Under the pieces are notes generated by a model. It ran no database searches, was not told the DNA's origin, and saw only the letters and a list, made by a program, of their open reading frames with translations. From positions 310,001 to 374,000 of the forward strand of contig CAVOJD010000015.1 in the NCBI GenBank assembly GCA_963696075.1: 64,000 nt of DNA, written 5' to 3'. Shown one piece after another: positions 50,767 to 60,049 of the stretch. The translations under genes and the position numbers were made by a program. The number at the start of each line of letters is the position of its first letter. The stretch's first letter is position 1. Source of the DNA: CAJQQK01 sp963696075 (lineage in GTDB: Bacteria; Pseudomonadota; Alphaproteobacteria; Rhizobiales; Hyphomicrobiaceae).

Positions 50767-52524
50767 TCAGGGCGTGGTGATGGGGTCGGTGGCGGCGGCG
50801 GGCTCGGTGAAGGAGCCTTCCTTGATCAGGCGCTGGAACATGCCGCCGGCCTTGGAGAGTTCGGCGAAGGTGCCGCGCTCGGTAATGCGGCCCTCCTCCA
50901 TCACGATGATCTGGTCGGCGTTGGCGACGGTGGAGAGGCGGTGGGCGATGATGAAGGTGGTGCGGCCCTGGCGCAGGGTGTCGAGGGCCTGCTTGATTTT
51001 CGATTCGGTTTCGGTGTCGAGGGCGCTGGTGGCTTCATCGAGGATGAGGATCGGTGCGTCCTTGAGGATGGCGCGGGCAATCGCGAGGCGCTGGCGCTCG
51101 CCGCCGGACAATGCGCCGCCGCGTTCGCCGGCGACAAAATCGTAGCCGCCGTCCTTGCGGGCAATGAAATCAGCGGCCTCGGCGAGGCGGGCTGCCTTTG
51201 CGACGTCGGCGTCGCTGGCGGCCGGGCGGCCGAGGCGGATGTTTTCGGCGATCGACCGGTTGAAGAGGCCGGCATCCTGGAAGACGACGGCGATCGCGTG
51301 GCGCAGGCTGGTGAGCTGGACATCGCGGATGTCCTGGCCGCCGATCAGAATGCGGCCCTGGTCGGGATCGCGCAGGCGCTGGAGAAGGGCGAGGGCGGTT
51401 GTCTTGCCGGCGCCGGTCGGGCCGACGAGGGCCAGGGTGTCGCCGGCCTTGACGCTGAAATCGAGATCGAAGACGCCGTGACCCTGGGCGTCATAGCGGA
51501 AGGTGACGTTCTCGAAGCGGACGGCGCCGCGCGGGTCGGCGAGAGGGGGGGCGTCCTTGTCGTCGAGGATGTCGGCGTTGGTGTCGAGGAGGTCAAAGAA
51601 GGTCGCCAGCGTCGGGGCCTGCATGAAGAGGCGCGTGACGAAGGCTGAGAGCTGGTCGAGCTTGCCGATCAAGAGGGTTGCGAAGCCGACGAAGGAGACG
51701 ATTTCGCCGACGCTCAGCTGCCCGTGGGTGATCAGGTAGGAGCCGAGCGCGAAGACGCAGATCATGGTGATTGTTGCAGCCGCGCGATTGAGGACGGTGA
51801 GGAAGCCCCACCAGGTGAGCACGGGATATTGCGCCTGGAGGAGACGCTGCATGTCGTTTCGCAGCATTTCAGCTTCGGCGGACAGGCGGGCATAGCTCTG
51901 GACGATGGCGACGTTGGAGACGACATCACCGACGCGGCCCGAGACCTGGATGTGGTGCTTTTCAACTTCCTTCTGGCGAGCAGACGTCCGGTGGACCACG
52001 GCCATGTTGAGGATCACGTAGATCACGCCGAGGGCTGTGAGGAGGAGGGCGAGGCGCCACTCCATGTAATAGGCCAAGGGCACCATCAGGAGGACGGCGA
52101 CGAAGGCTGAGAACTGCTCCCGCAGGAAGGTGAGCCAGGTGCCGAAGAGGGCATCAGCGCCGGCAAGAACGTTGCGCACGGTCGCGCCGGTGCCGGTGCG
52201 GGCATGATAGGAGATGGGGAGCGTGATGGCCTTGTCGAAGGCCTCTGCCATCGCGCCGAGGCGGCAGCGGTGAGCCATGCGGTCGGCTGCGACGGAGACG
52301 ACGACACTCGCGACGATGCCGACGATGCCGATCAGCGCCCAGATCATGATGTATCCGCTGGTGGGGCGGCTGTTTGCGAGTGCGTCGACGATGGCGCCAA
52401 ACAGCATCGGTTCGGCGAGCTGGACGAAACCGATGCCGGCGTTGGCAATCGCGAGGAAATAGACGGCCGGGCCTTCTCGCAGCAGCATCTCCAGGGCGCG
52501 CTTATAGGTCTGGAAAAGGTTCAT
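50767..52524 (-). CDS. ndvA: Cyclic beta-1,2-glucan-type ABC exporter NdvA/ChvA
   Basis: This 585-aa half-transporter has six membrane segments, then an ATPase domain with Walker A GPTGAGKTTA, signature LSGGERQRLAIARA and Walker B ILILDEATSALD. The length and the opening MNLFQTYKRALEMLLREGPAVYFLAIANAGIGFVQLAEPMLFGAIVDAL match NdvA/ChvA, which exports cyclic glucan to the periplasm. Its ATG overlaps the upstream gene stop (ATGA). No ndvB glucan synthase is in the window, but an opgH is 8 kb away. Confidence 0.9.
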   Translation of the reverse strand: MNLFQTYKRALEMLLREGPAVYFLAIANAGIGFVQLAEPMLFGAIVDALANSRPTSGYIMIWALIGIVGIVASVVVSVAADRMAHRCRLGAMAEAFDKAITLPISYHARTGTGATVRNVLAGADALFGTWLTFLREQFSAFVAVLLMVPLAYYMEWRLALLLTALGVIYVILNMAVVHRTSARQKEVEKHHIQVSGRVGDVVSNVAIVQSYARLSAEAEMLRNDMQRLLQAQYPVLTWWGFLTVLNRAAATITMICVFALGSYLITHGQLSVGEIVSFVGFATLLIGKLDQLSAFVTRLFMQAPTLATFFDLLDTNADILDDKDAPPLADPRGAVRFENVTFRYDAQGHGVFDLDFSVKAGDTLALVGPTGAGKTTALALLQRLRDPDQGRILIGGQDIRDVQLTSLRHAIAVVFQDAGLFNRSIAENIRLGRPAASDADVAKAARLAEAADFIARKDGGYDFVAGERGGALSGGERQRLAIARAILKDAPILILDEATSALDTETESKIKQALDTLRQGRTTFIIAHRLSTVANADQIIVMEEGRITERGTFAELSKAGGMFQRLIKEGSFTEPAAATDPITTP

Positions 52525-54872
52525 GAGGGGCTGGCTTTTGAGACCTTGGAGTTTTCGGGGGCGGGGCTGAGAAGGCTTCTCAGGGGCGTGAAGCGGAAGG
52601 TGACGGTGTGGCGGCCCGCAGGGACCGCGACGGCGCGAAAGATGACATTGGCGCGGTGCATTTCGACCGGTTTGGCGTTGATCTCGGCACGCCACCAGGG
52701 ATGCCAGATGTCGTTGAGAATGGCGTATCCCCCATCAGGGCTTTCGACGCTCAGCGTAACACGGGTGTTGCGGTAGTCGGTGATTGCGATTTTTCCGGGG
52801 CGTCTGGTGGCGGTGGCAGGGGTTGCGTCTTCGAGGACGACGGTTGTTTTGAAGTCGGTTGTCGGCCAGGCGCCGGTGCGCAGGATTTCATCGAAATTGG
52901 CAGATATGGCGCGGGTTGCGAAGAGGACGCGGGGGAGGGCGCCGGGGTTCTCGTAGATCGTGGCGTCAGGGGTGCGGGCTGCGACCGGCAGGGGGTTGGC
53001 GGCCAGAGACTTGTCGATTGTTTCGATCGGGGCGCCGGTTGCGATGTAGCGCAGGCCGAGGAGGTCGGCCAGGGGGGAGCGGTAGGAGGGGAAGAGGGGG
53101 GTGAATTTGCGTTGTTCGCCAAGGGCTGCGGTGTCGCCTGCGCCAGTGGCGCGGACATAGAGGTCGAGGCGGACGGGATTGGCGCCAAGGGTGGAGTCGA
53201 GGTTGTGGGTGAGGGGGGTGTTGGGCCAGTGGTAGCCGAGGCCGACCATCTCGATGCGGTCGCGCTGGGTGGGCGAGCGGGTTGCTGCGAGCAGGGTCTT
53301 GAGGCGGGCGATGGTTGGCTGGGCGCCGTCCGGCTCGAGCATCGTGAGGGTGGAGGTGGGGAGGGCGGACGCGCCGTTCGGGCCGTTGTTCCAGACGATG
53401 TCGAGGGCGGTTGGCACGACCAGGCATGCGGCGGCGGCAAGGGGGCGAATGGGGGCGATGTGGATGGCGGCCAGGATCGCGGCGGCAGCAAAGATAAACC
53501 AGAGGGCTGCCTGGCCGAGCACGGGGAGGGCCTGGGGGAGGCGGTCGAGGGCGATCGCCACGGATGCTGCAAGGGCGATGAGGGCGACGGCGATGAGGGC
53601 TGCGGCAGCCAGCTCGGTGCGGGGTGGGGCGGCGTTTTCGTGTGCGGCGGCGAGGCGGCGGGTTGCGGTGAAGGCTGCGAGGAATGCCGCCAGGGTGCCG
53701 ATCAGGAAGACCGCGTCGGCGGGGCGGCGATAGAAAGAGACGCCGGGGAGGAAATCGTAGGCCCAGCGGAAGGCCGGTGTGTACCAGCCAAGCGCATAGA
53801 TAAGGACCGCGATGAAGGCGATTGAAAAGAAGCGGATCTCGCGCCGCCAGAGATCACCGCTGATAACCCCCATCAGGATCAGGAGAAGGGGGAGGGCGCC
53901 AATGTAGGAGACGCCCATGTTCTGGGCGAGGTAGAGGCCGGTGCCGGGCCAGGGGAAGCTCGGCGGGCCCCAATAGTTGGCCATTTCGCCGGCGGCGCCA
54001 TAGAGGTTGGGGGCGATTGCCGTGAGCAGCAGGGCGGGGTGAAGGGAGCCGGCGCCGGCGCCTTCGAAACTGATCTCCGGCCGGTTGGATTGGCCGGCCA
54101 GGGCAAGCGTGAAGAGAATAGGCAGCGCGATGAGGCTGAGGGCGATGACGCCGCCCGCCAAGAGCGGGGGCACCGCGCGGGAGAGGCGCTGGGGCAGCGT
54201 CGGGGTGGGGCCTGCGAGGACGTGGGCGGCGGTGAAGGCAATCAGGATATAGAGGCAGAGCAGGCCGACCTGATCACGGCCAAGCACGATGAAGGCTGCG
54301 ATCAAGCCCGCAAGCGCGCCATAGACGAGGCGGTGTGCGAGGGCGGGACGATCGAGGGCGCGGGTCAGGAAAAACAGGGTTGGCGGCAGGTAGGCGAGGC
54401 TCAGGACCTGGCCGAAGTGCTGGAGGCGCCAGGCCATGGCCGCGCCGAAACAGAAGACGATGGCGGCGAGCAGGCCTGCGCCGGGGGGCCAGCCGAGATC
54501 GCGGGTGTAGAGGATGACAAAGACGCCCGACATCAGGAGCATCGCAAAGATGACAGAATCGATCACCCACGGTCCCGGCGCGGACTGAAACAGCGCCAGC
54601 ACCACGAAGGGGGGCGAAAAGAGCATCGATTGCGGGTCGGCGATCTGGGGATGACCGGCGAAGACGTTGGGTGTCCAGAACGGCCATTCGCCGCGCGCGA
54701 AACTGGCCGCCATGAACTGGATCTGAGGGGCGAAGTGGGCTTTGCCGTCCCAGGGAATGGTGACGGCGCCGGAGGCCCATGGCCAATAGAAGGCAAGCCA
54801 GATGACGCCCCAGGCCGCAAGCCAGAGGGTGAGATGGTTGCGAGAGGTTTCGGGGCGACCGCTCAATTGCAC
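52521..54872 (-). CDS. Large polytopic membrane protein (YfhO-like)
   Basis: This 783-aa protein has about eleven to thirteen predicted membrane segments in the first ~520 residues, starting with a WLAAWGVIWLAFYWPW helix. A periplasmic-type domain with few hydrophobic stretches follows, ending in a C-terminal beta-rich segment (NDIWHPWWRAEINAKPVEMHRANVIFRAVAVPAGRHTVTFRF). This layout, and the DxWHPGW-like ending, resembles YfhO/GT-C membrane glycosyltransferases. Its stop overlaps the ndvA ATG, so the two are translationally coupled. I infer a role in modifying an exported saccharide. The exact activity is unknown. Confidence 0.75.
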   Translation of the reverse strand: MQLSGRPETSRNHLTLWLAAWGVIWLAFYWPWASGAVTIPWDGKAHFAPQIQFMAASFARGEWPFWTPNVFAGHPQIADPQSMLFSPPFVVLALFQSAPGPWVIDSVIFAMLLMSGVFVILYTRDLGWPPGAGLLAAIVFCFGAAMAWRLQHFGQVLSLAYLPPTLFFLTRALDRPALAHRLVYGALAGLIAAFIVLGRDQVGLLCLYILIAFTAAHVLAGPTPTLPQRLSRAVPPLLAGGVIALSLIALPILFTLALAGQSNRPEISFEGAGAGSLHPALLLTAIAPNLYGAAGEMANYWGPPSFPWPGTGLYLAQNMGVSYIGALPLLLILMGVISGDLWRREIRFFSIAFIAVLIYALGWYTPAFRWAYDFLPGVSFYRRPADAVFLIGTLAAFLAAFTATRRLAAAHENAAPPRTELAAAALIAVALIALAASVAIALDRLPQALPVLGQAALWFIFAAAAILAAIHIAPIRPLAAAACLVVPTALDIVWNNGPNGASALPTSTLTMLEPDGAQPTIARLKTLLAATRSPTQRDRIEMVGLGYHWPNTPLTHNLDSTLGANPVRLDLYVRATGAGDTAALGEQRKFTPLFPSYRSPLADLLGLRYIATGAPIETIDKSLAANPLPVAARTPDATIYENPGALPRVLFATRAISANFDEILRTGAWPTTDFKTTVVLEDATPATATRRPGKIAITDYRNTRVTLSVESPDGGYAILNDIWHPWWRAEINAKPVEMHRANVIFRAVAVPAGRHTVTFRFTPLRSLLSPAPENSKVSKASPS

Positions 54873-55182
54873 GGGAAATGAAATCGGGCGTCCTCGATGG
54901 TTCAGGAGAGGTTCATGTCAGGCGGATATGGTCCCAGATCCGGGCGCCGTGACCTCGCCTTTTGCTGATCTTTTGATCGAAGTTTGGGCACGGAGGACTT
55001 CGAACCGTTACAATTAGGCCGAAAGCAGTGATCGGGTATATGGGTATCGCATAAATGTGATGGGCGATAAGCACCGATTGCACTTAATGAGCCTTGTTCT
55101 TTTCAACTGATTTGCGGATGTCGTGTTTAGCTTTTCGGTCGATGTTTGGCCACAGGAACGTGATCTTGGTCTACGGGCATAA
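54873..55182. other. Divergent region between the YfhO-like gene and the RibD-like gene
   Basis: These 310 bases are noticeably AT-richer than the flanks, especially 55005-55135, and should hold the promoters of both divergent units. No convincing gene or strong terminator is seen. Confidence 0.35.
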
Positions 55183-56004
55183 ATGCAGGGGTCGAGACGC
55201 ACATTCGTGTTCGGTCCTTGTCCCGCCGGTTTGGCCGGTGAACTGGAGGATTGGGTTTTGAGCGACGTTCTTACGCCACGTAGGGTCACGGCGCTGCGCG
55301 ATGTCCGCCGCGCCAAAGGTCTTTCCCAGTACGACAACGTATTCGAGCCGATCCGGAACGCCCTGCCGGACCGGCCGTTTGTCGTCGGCCAGCTTGGCCA
55401 ATCGCTGGATGGGCGCATTGCGACGGTGACGGGGGAGAGCCGCTGGATCAACGGTGAGGCGGCACTTGACCATCTCCATCGTCTGCGGGCGCATGTCGAC
55501 GCTGTCGTCGTCGGGATCGGTACGGCTGAAGAAGATGATCCTTGCCTGACGGTCCGCCGGGTTGCCGGGCGCAACCCGGCGCGGGTTGTCGTCGACCCGC
55601 GCGGGCGTCTTAAGGGGGCGGCCAACTGCCTCAGGGACGATGGCGTCGAACGGGTCGTAATCGGACCGGAGCGGGCGGGGCTGCCGCAGGGTGTCACGTT
55701 CATTGATATTGCGCGCACGGAGGGCAAGCTTTGCCCCAGGGCGATCGCGCAAAGCCTGTTCGAGCGCGGGCTCAAGAAAATACTGATCGAAGGGGGCGCG
55801 TGGACCGTATCCCGGTTTATCGAGGCTGGCGCGATGGATCGGCTGCACATGCTGGTCGCCCCGGTCATTCTGGGGTCTGGCAAGTCGGGCATCGACCTCA
55901 CGCCGATCGAACGTCTCGATGATGCGTTGCGGCCGCCGGCACGCGCCTATGTGCTGGATGGTGGCGAAGTGGTGTTCGACCTGGATTTGAGCGGCAGATC
56001 ATAA
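55183..56004 (+). CDS. RibD C-terminal-domain reductase, stand-alone
   Basis: This protein (273 aa from ATG 55183) may instead start at TTG 55258, which has GGAGG eight bases upstream. The core, from about residue 66, is the RibD reductase/dihydrofolate-reductase fold: RPFVVGQLGQSLDGRIATVTGESRWINGEAALDHLHRLRAHVDAVVVGIGTAEEDDPCLTVR, ending AMDRLHMLVAPVILGSGKSGI. The zinc deaminase domain of bifunctional RibD is missing. It could reduce a ribosylated pyrimidine or a pterin. Its neighbours include ribA-like, PTPS-like and methyltransferase genes. Cytochrome b561 follows by 12 bases. Confidence 0.85.
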   Translation: MQGSRRTFVFGPCPAGLAGELEDWVLSDVLTPRRVTALRDVRRAKGLSQYDNVFEPIRNALPDRPFVVGQLGQSLDGRIATVTGESRWINGEAALDHLHRLRAHVDAVVVGIGTAEEDDPCLTVRRVAGRNPARVVVDPRGRLKGAANCLRDDGVERVVIGPERAGLPQGVTFIDIARTEGKLCPRAIAQSLFERGLKKILIEGGAWTVSRFIEAGAMDRLHMLVAPVILGSGKSGIDLTPIERLDDALRPPARAYVLDGGEVVFDLDLSGRS

Positions 56005-56016
56005 CGAGCGTGGGCG

Positions 56017-56604
56017 ATGTTTGAAGATGCAGGGCGCGGGAACGCGCGACACGAACCCGTCTACTCCCCCTTCGCCCGTTTCCTCCACTGGCTGGTGGCG
56101 GTTCTGATCGCCGTGATGGCCATAACGGGCTATCTGATGGTCTACCGGGGCAAGGACCTCAACATCTGGGACGCGCTGACGAACAATCTCTATTCAACGC
56201 ACAAGGCGCTGGGTCTGGTTGTGCTGGGCCTCGTTATCATCCGGCTGGTCTACCGTCTTTTCGCGGGACGGCCGAGCGACGAGGCGACGCTGACCCCGTT
56301 TCAGAAGATCGCCAGTCACACGGTCCATTGGACGCTTTATGCATTGCTGCTGGCCATTCCGCTGGGCGGGTGGCTCGGGGTTTCGTTGTTTCCGGCGCTT
56401 GATGTGTTCGGGCTGTTCCAGATCCCGGCGCTTGCCTCGCCCGACAAGGCGCTTAGCGAGCAGGTGCTCTGGGTGCACGGTTGGGCCGCCTATTTCCTGC
56501 TCGGATTTGTTGCGATCCACGTTGTCGCGGCGCTCTACCATCACTTCGTTCGCAATGACGGTGTGTTGGCGCGGATGCTGCCGAGTATCCGACGCAAGAT
56601 CTAG
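56017..56604 (+). CDS. Cytochrome b561 family protein
   Basis: This 195-aa membrane protein has four hydrophobic helices with the heme-ligand histidines of the YodB/b561 family: FLHWLVAVLIAVMAITGYLM, STHKALGLVVLGLVIIRLVYR, TVHWTLYALLLAIPLGGW and WVHGWAAYFLLGFVAIHVVAALYHH. It transfers electrons between quinol and a periplasmic partner such as superoxide. It is 12 bases after the RibD-like gene. Confidence 0.92.
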   Translation: MFEDAGRGNARHEPVYSPFARFLHWLVAVLIAVMAITGYLMVYRGKDLNIWDALTNNLYSTHKALGLVVLGLVIIRLVYRLFAGRPSDEATLTPFQKIASHTVHWTLYALLLAIPLGGWLGVSLFPALDVFGLFQIPALASPDKALSEQVLWVHGWAAYFLLGFVAIHVVAALYHHFVRNDGVLARMLPSIRRKI

Positions 56605-56696
56605 CAGGACGCCGGGTTCCTTATTCACTGCCGGCGCGTGACTTCAGGCGGGTAGCCGGGGCTGGTTTTCCCGGCGTCATGCGGCACAGCCAGCAA

Positions 56697-57500
56697 TCAA
56701 GCTTTCGGTACGGCCAGGAAGTCGAGATGGCCGACGATGGTCACGGCGTCGGGATCGTTTGCCCGGCTCTCGAGCCACGCCTCGCCGTCTTCGACGGTCA
56801 GGCCGTCCGCTTCGGCTGCCGCACCGGCCCAGCCGCGATCGGTTTCGCGGCGCAGTTGGATAAATTCATCATCGAGGACCCAGGGGCTTTTGCCACGGTG
56901 CGTGGTGTAGCCGAGACGCTCGAAGGCACGCTCGAGGGCGTCGGTTGCGGCGGGGCCGGCGGCCGGGCCGAAGCCTTTGTCGGTGCGCTGGTGGCGATTG
57001 AAGGCGTGACGCAGGATGGCGGCTGCCGGTGTCTCGGGCAGCCAGCAGGCGATGCCGTCATAGGTCAGCACGGTATAGAAGGCGGCACCTGCGGCCGCGA
57101 TCTGGTCGGCCATGTGCGAGATCTTGTCCTCGGAGATGAGATCGAACAGGGCTGCGGCGGTGACGAGGTCATGGCCTTTGACGAGGTCTCGGATGTTGCC
57201 GTCGGCGAAGTCGGCCTGGCGGTAGGTGATGTCGACGTTTGGCGTGCCATGCCGGCCATTCAGGCGCTCGGCGTTCTGGAGCAGCGTGGTGTCGTAGTCG
57301 ACCAGGGTCCAGCGTTGCGGACAGGCAATCTCAGGGGATAGGGAACGAAAGTTCGAGCCGGTGCCACAGCCAAGGTCGACGATCGAGATGTCGTGGCGGG
57401 GGGCGAGGTGGGCCAGCAGCGCCTGGCGGAGGCGATGGTTGACGGCGGCGTGGTCGGCGGGTTCGCGCAGGGCCAGCCAGTCGGGGTCAAATCCACTCAT
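56697..57500 (-). CDS. Class I SAM-dependent methyltransferase
   Basis: This 267-aa protein shows the SAM-binding motif I ISIVDLGCGTGSNFRSLS, then RWTLVDYDTTLLQNAERL (motif II) and DLVTAAALFDLISED. The acceptor is unknown. It is the last gene of a four-gene minus-strand unit. The TGA of the upstream glycosyltransferase shares a base with its ATG (TGATG), so it is translationally coupled. By context it may methylate a pterin- or pyrimidine-derived glycoside. Confidence 0.88.
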   Translation of the reverse strand: MSGFDPDWLALREPADHAAVNHRLRQALLAHLAPRHDISIVDLGCGTGSNFRSLSPEIACPQRWTLVDYDTTLLQNAERLNGRHGTPNVDITYRQADFADGNIRDLVKGHDLVTAAALFDLISEDKISHMADQIAAAGAAFYTVLTYDGIACWLPETPAAAILRHAFNRHQRTDKGFGPAAGPAATDALERAFERLGYTTHRGKSPWVLDDEFIQLRRETDRGWAGAAAEADGLTVEDGEAWLESRANDPDAVTIVGHLDFLAVPKA

Positions 57501-58597
57501 CAGGCGCGCTCCGATTTCGGGTCGCCCAGCTTGTCGCCGGCTGCGACGGATTTAATGACGGCGGCGATCGTTCGGGCACTTTCGGGCCAATCGGGGAGGC
57601 GACGGCCGGCGGCCCACGAGGCACTGGCCATATCGGTGCGTTTTTCAGCGTCGGCAAGGACGGCCGCGATCGCATCGCCGAGCGCCTTGGCGTTGTTCGG
57701 TTTGACCTTGATGGCGGCGGCATCAGGGACGGTTTCGGCGGCGGCGCCACCGGTCGTGGAGATGATCGGGAGGCCGCGCGCCATCGCTTCGGCGAGGACC
57801 ATGCCGTAGCCCTCGTAGAGGGAGGGGAGGACGAAGAGGTCGGCGCGGGCATAGAGGCGGGAGAGCTCGCGGGCGGAGACTTCACCGGCGATCGTGATGT
57901 TGCGGCGCAGGCCGGAGCGCAGGATGCGCTCGCGCACGAGATTGGCTTCGTTCGTGTCGCGGTCGACCGCGCCGACGATTGTGAGGTGCCAGTCGGCGGG
58001 CACGTCGGGACTTTTGCTGAAGTGGAGGAGCGCGTCGATCAGGATGGGGTAGCCCTTGCGGGGGATGAGGGCGCCGACGGAGAGCATCGAAAACGGGTTG
58101 CGCGTGCCGCTGGCGCGCAATGCGGGCACGGTGCCGGGCTCGGCGACGGACAGGCGGTGTTCGTCGACGCCATAGTCGCGGATGAGGGTGCGTGCGGTCA
58201 GGGGGCTGGTGGCGATGACGGCGGCGGCGTGCTGAAGGGCGACGCGCTCGCAGGCCTGGAGGTGGCGCTGGCGGTGCGGGGTGAGGCCGGTTTCCAGCGC
58301 GAGGGGATGGTGTACGAGGGCGATAATCGGCGAGGCGATCGCGGTCACGATCTCAGGCGGCAGGGCGCCAAAGGCGAGCCCGTCAAAGAGGATCGGTGTT
58401 GCCGGCGCGATCTGGGCCAACAGGTGGCGGGTGACTTCGAGATCTGCTTCGGTGGGATCCGGGAAGGTATCAGGCAGGGCGATATGATGCGCCACGATGC
58501 CATGCTCGGGCAGATGCTGGAGCATCCGCCGCGCGTAGGCGTAGCCGCCGGTGGGCAGATTGAGGTCGCCCGGGATGGCAAATGCAACGTCAATCAC
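57500..58597 (-). CDS. GT4-family glycosyltransferase
   Basis: This 365-aa protein is a GT-B glycosyltransferase, with PTGGYAYARRMLQHLPEHG at the N-terminus and the nucleotide-binding C-terminal half SVGALIPRKGYPILIDAL...VLPSLYEGYGMVLAEAMARGLPIISTTGGAAAETV, where EGYGMVLAEAMA is the conserved Glu-x7-Glu. The ATG at 58597 overlaps the stop of the PTPS-like gene by eight bases. The donor and acceptor are unknown. Position suggests the acceptor is the product of the neighbouring pterin-type enzymes. Confidence 0.88.
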   Translation of the reverse strand: MIDVAFAIPGDLNLPTGGYAYARRMLQHLPEHGIVAHHIALPDTFPDPTEADLEVTRHLLAQIAPATPILFDGLAFGALPPEIVTAIASPIIALVHHPLALETGLTPHRQRHLQACERVALQHAAAVIATSPLTARTLIRDYGVDEHRLSVAEPGTVPALRASGTRNPFSMLSVGALIPRKGYPILIDALLHFSKSPDVPADWHLTIVGAVDRDTNEANLVRERILRSGLRRNITIAGEVSARELSRLYARADLFVLPSLYEGYGMVLAEAMARGLPIISTTGGAAAETVPDAAAIKVKPNNAKALGDAIAAVLADAEKRTDMASASWAAGRRLPDWPESARTIAAVIKSVAAGDKLGDPKSERA

Positions 58598-58994
58598 GCA
58601 GCGATCCTTCGTACCAGGCGCGGGCCAGATGGGTTTCGCCCAGCGTCACACGCAGACGGGTGAGGCGTTCGGAGCCGGGGCCGAGATCGCCACGGTCGAT
58701 TGCCTGCCGGAGGCTGTCGAAGATGTGACGGCAGAGGAACTCGGTGGTGGTGAGGGTGCCGGCGAATTCTTCCTTCTCATCGAGGTCCTGGTAGGCGAGC
58801 GGCTTGAGAACGGCTTTGAGTGACTCGCCCGCGCGGCCGATGTCGACCACGACATTCTGGGGGGAGAGATCATCGGAGATGAAGGCGACGTCGACGACGA
58901 AGGTCGCGCCGTGCTTGTTCTGGGCCGGACCGAAGAAGGGATCGGGCAGGGAGTGGGCGATCATGATCGCTTCTCGAACTTCAACGGCGTACAT
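58590..58994 (-). CDS. 6-pyruvoyl-tetrahydropterin synthase/QueD homologue, divergent
   Basis: This 134-aa protein starts at ATG 58994 (AAAGGA seven bases before). It keeps the tunnelling-fold layout with AIMIAHSLP, VVDVAFISDDLSPQNVVVDIGRAGESLKAVL, TTTEFLCRHIFDSL and LRVTLGET. The catalytic Cys of QueD (C-x3-HGH) is replaced by Ala and the second zinc His by Ala (AQNKHGA). The LDHRNLND stretch is gone (QDLDEKEEF). So it is unlikely to act as a normal PTPS/QueD. It is the second gene of the MDR-PTPS-GT4-methyltransferase unit. Confidence 0.82.
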   Translation of the reverse strand: MYAVEVREAIMIAHSLPDPFFGPAQNKHGATFVVDVAFISDDLSPQNVVVDIGRAGESLKAVLKPLAYQDLDEKEEFAGTLTTTEFLCRHIFDSLRQAIDRGDLGPGSERLTRLRVTLGETHLARAWYEGSLRD

Positions 58995-59053
58995 GGGGTC
59001 GTCCTTTTCAAAGGTCTTGCAACGGATACGCTCCAACGGCGTGAGAGCATATG

Positions 59054-60049
59054 TCAATTCGCCGGGCCATACGCAATAACAGGTGAGAGACCGCCTTCGT
59101 TGCCCTGGAGAATATTTGCGATCCGGGCGGGCAGATCATCGAAGGCGATGGTGCCGGCGAGGAGCTGGTCGAGGCGATCGTCGTCGAGGAGAGCTGCGGC
59201 GGTTTCAAGGCGGCGGGTGTGGGTCCAACGGGCGCGGTGGCTGGTTGCGACGTGGCCGACCTGGGAAGAGATGACGGTCAGGCGCTTGGCGTGAAAGGCG
59301 CCGCCGAGGGAAACTTCCACCGGGCGGTCGCCGTACCAGCTCATCTCGACGAGGCGGGCTTCGAAACCGGCAAGGTCGATTGCGCTTTGCAGGCCGGGCG
59401 CGGTGGCGCTCGCGTGGAAGACGATGTCGGCATCACTGCCGAGGTTGCCGAGGGTGTCGGGGCCGGGGGGGTGGAAGGTGGCGCCGAAGGCTTCGACGAG
59501 GGTGCGGCGCTCTGCCACAGGATCGATCACGTCAACTTTGGTGCCCGGTAAACCAGCGGTGAGATAAGCGATGAGGAGGCCGACGACGCCGGCGCCGACG
59601 ATGACGATGCGGTCACCGGGGGCGGCCTGGCTGTCCCAGACCCCGTTGAGCGCGGTTTCCATGTTTGCGGCCAGTGTCGCGCGCTTCAAAGGGATGTGAT
59701 CGGGAACGCGGATGACACGGTCCGGGGGGAGGCGAAAGAGGTCCTGGTGAGGGTGTAACGCAAATGTGTTGAGGCCGACCCATTCTTTTGGCCCATCAAT
59801 GACTTGTCCTGCCGTGGAATAGCCGTATTTGACTGGGAACGGGAAGTTGCCCGACTGGGCAGGCGCGCGCATGCGTTGCCATTCGGTTGGCGCAATTCTG
59901 CCCGACCATACGAGTTGTTCGGTGCCGCGGCTGATCGAGCTGTAGTGAGTTTTGATGGTCAGCCAGCCGGGCGGAGCGGGTTCTAGGCGTTCGGAGCGGA
60001 TCTCGACCGTTTCGGGTGCGGTGTACCAGAGGGCACGGGCGATATGCAT
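59054..60049 (-). CDS. Medium-chain dehydrogenase/reductase without the usual zinc Cys
   Basis: This 331-aa protein (ATG 60049; an ATG at 60085 is also possible) is an alcohol-dehydrogenase-fold protein. The region where zinc enzymes have a catalytic Cys reads SSISRGTEQLVWSGRIAP, which resembles BchC-type dehydrogenases. The NAD-binding fold DRIVIVGAGVVGLLIAYLTAGLPG is intact. It begins the minus-strand unit and is separated from the PTPS-like gene by 59 bases. The substrate is unknown. A pterin or its side-chain alcohol is one candidate. Confidence 0.85.
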   Translation of the reverse strand: MHIARALWYTAPETVEIRSERLEPAPPGWLTIKTHYSSISRGTEQLVWSGRIAPTEWQRMRAPAQSGNFPFPVKYGYSTAGQVIDGPKEWVGLNTFALHPHQDLFRLPPDRVIRVPDHIPLKRATLAANMETALNGVWDSQAAPGDRIVIVGAGVVGLLIAYLTAGLPGTKVDVIDPVAERRTLVEAFGATFHPPGPDTLGNLGSDADIVFHASATAPGLQSAIDLAGFEARLVEMSWYGDRPVEVSLGGAFHAKRLTVISSQVGHVATSHRARWTHTRRLETAAALLDDDRLDQLLAGTIAFDDLPARIANILQGNEGGLSPVIAYGPAN

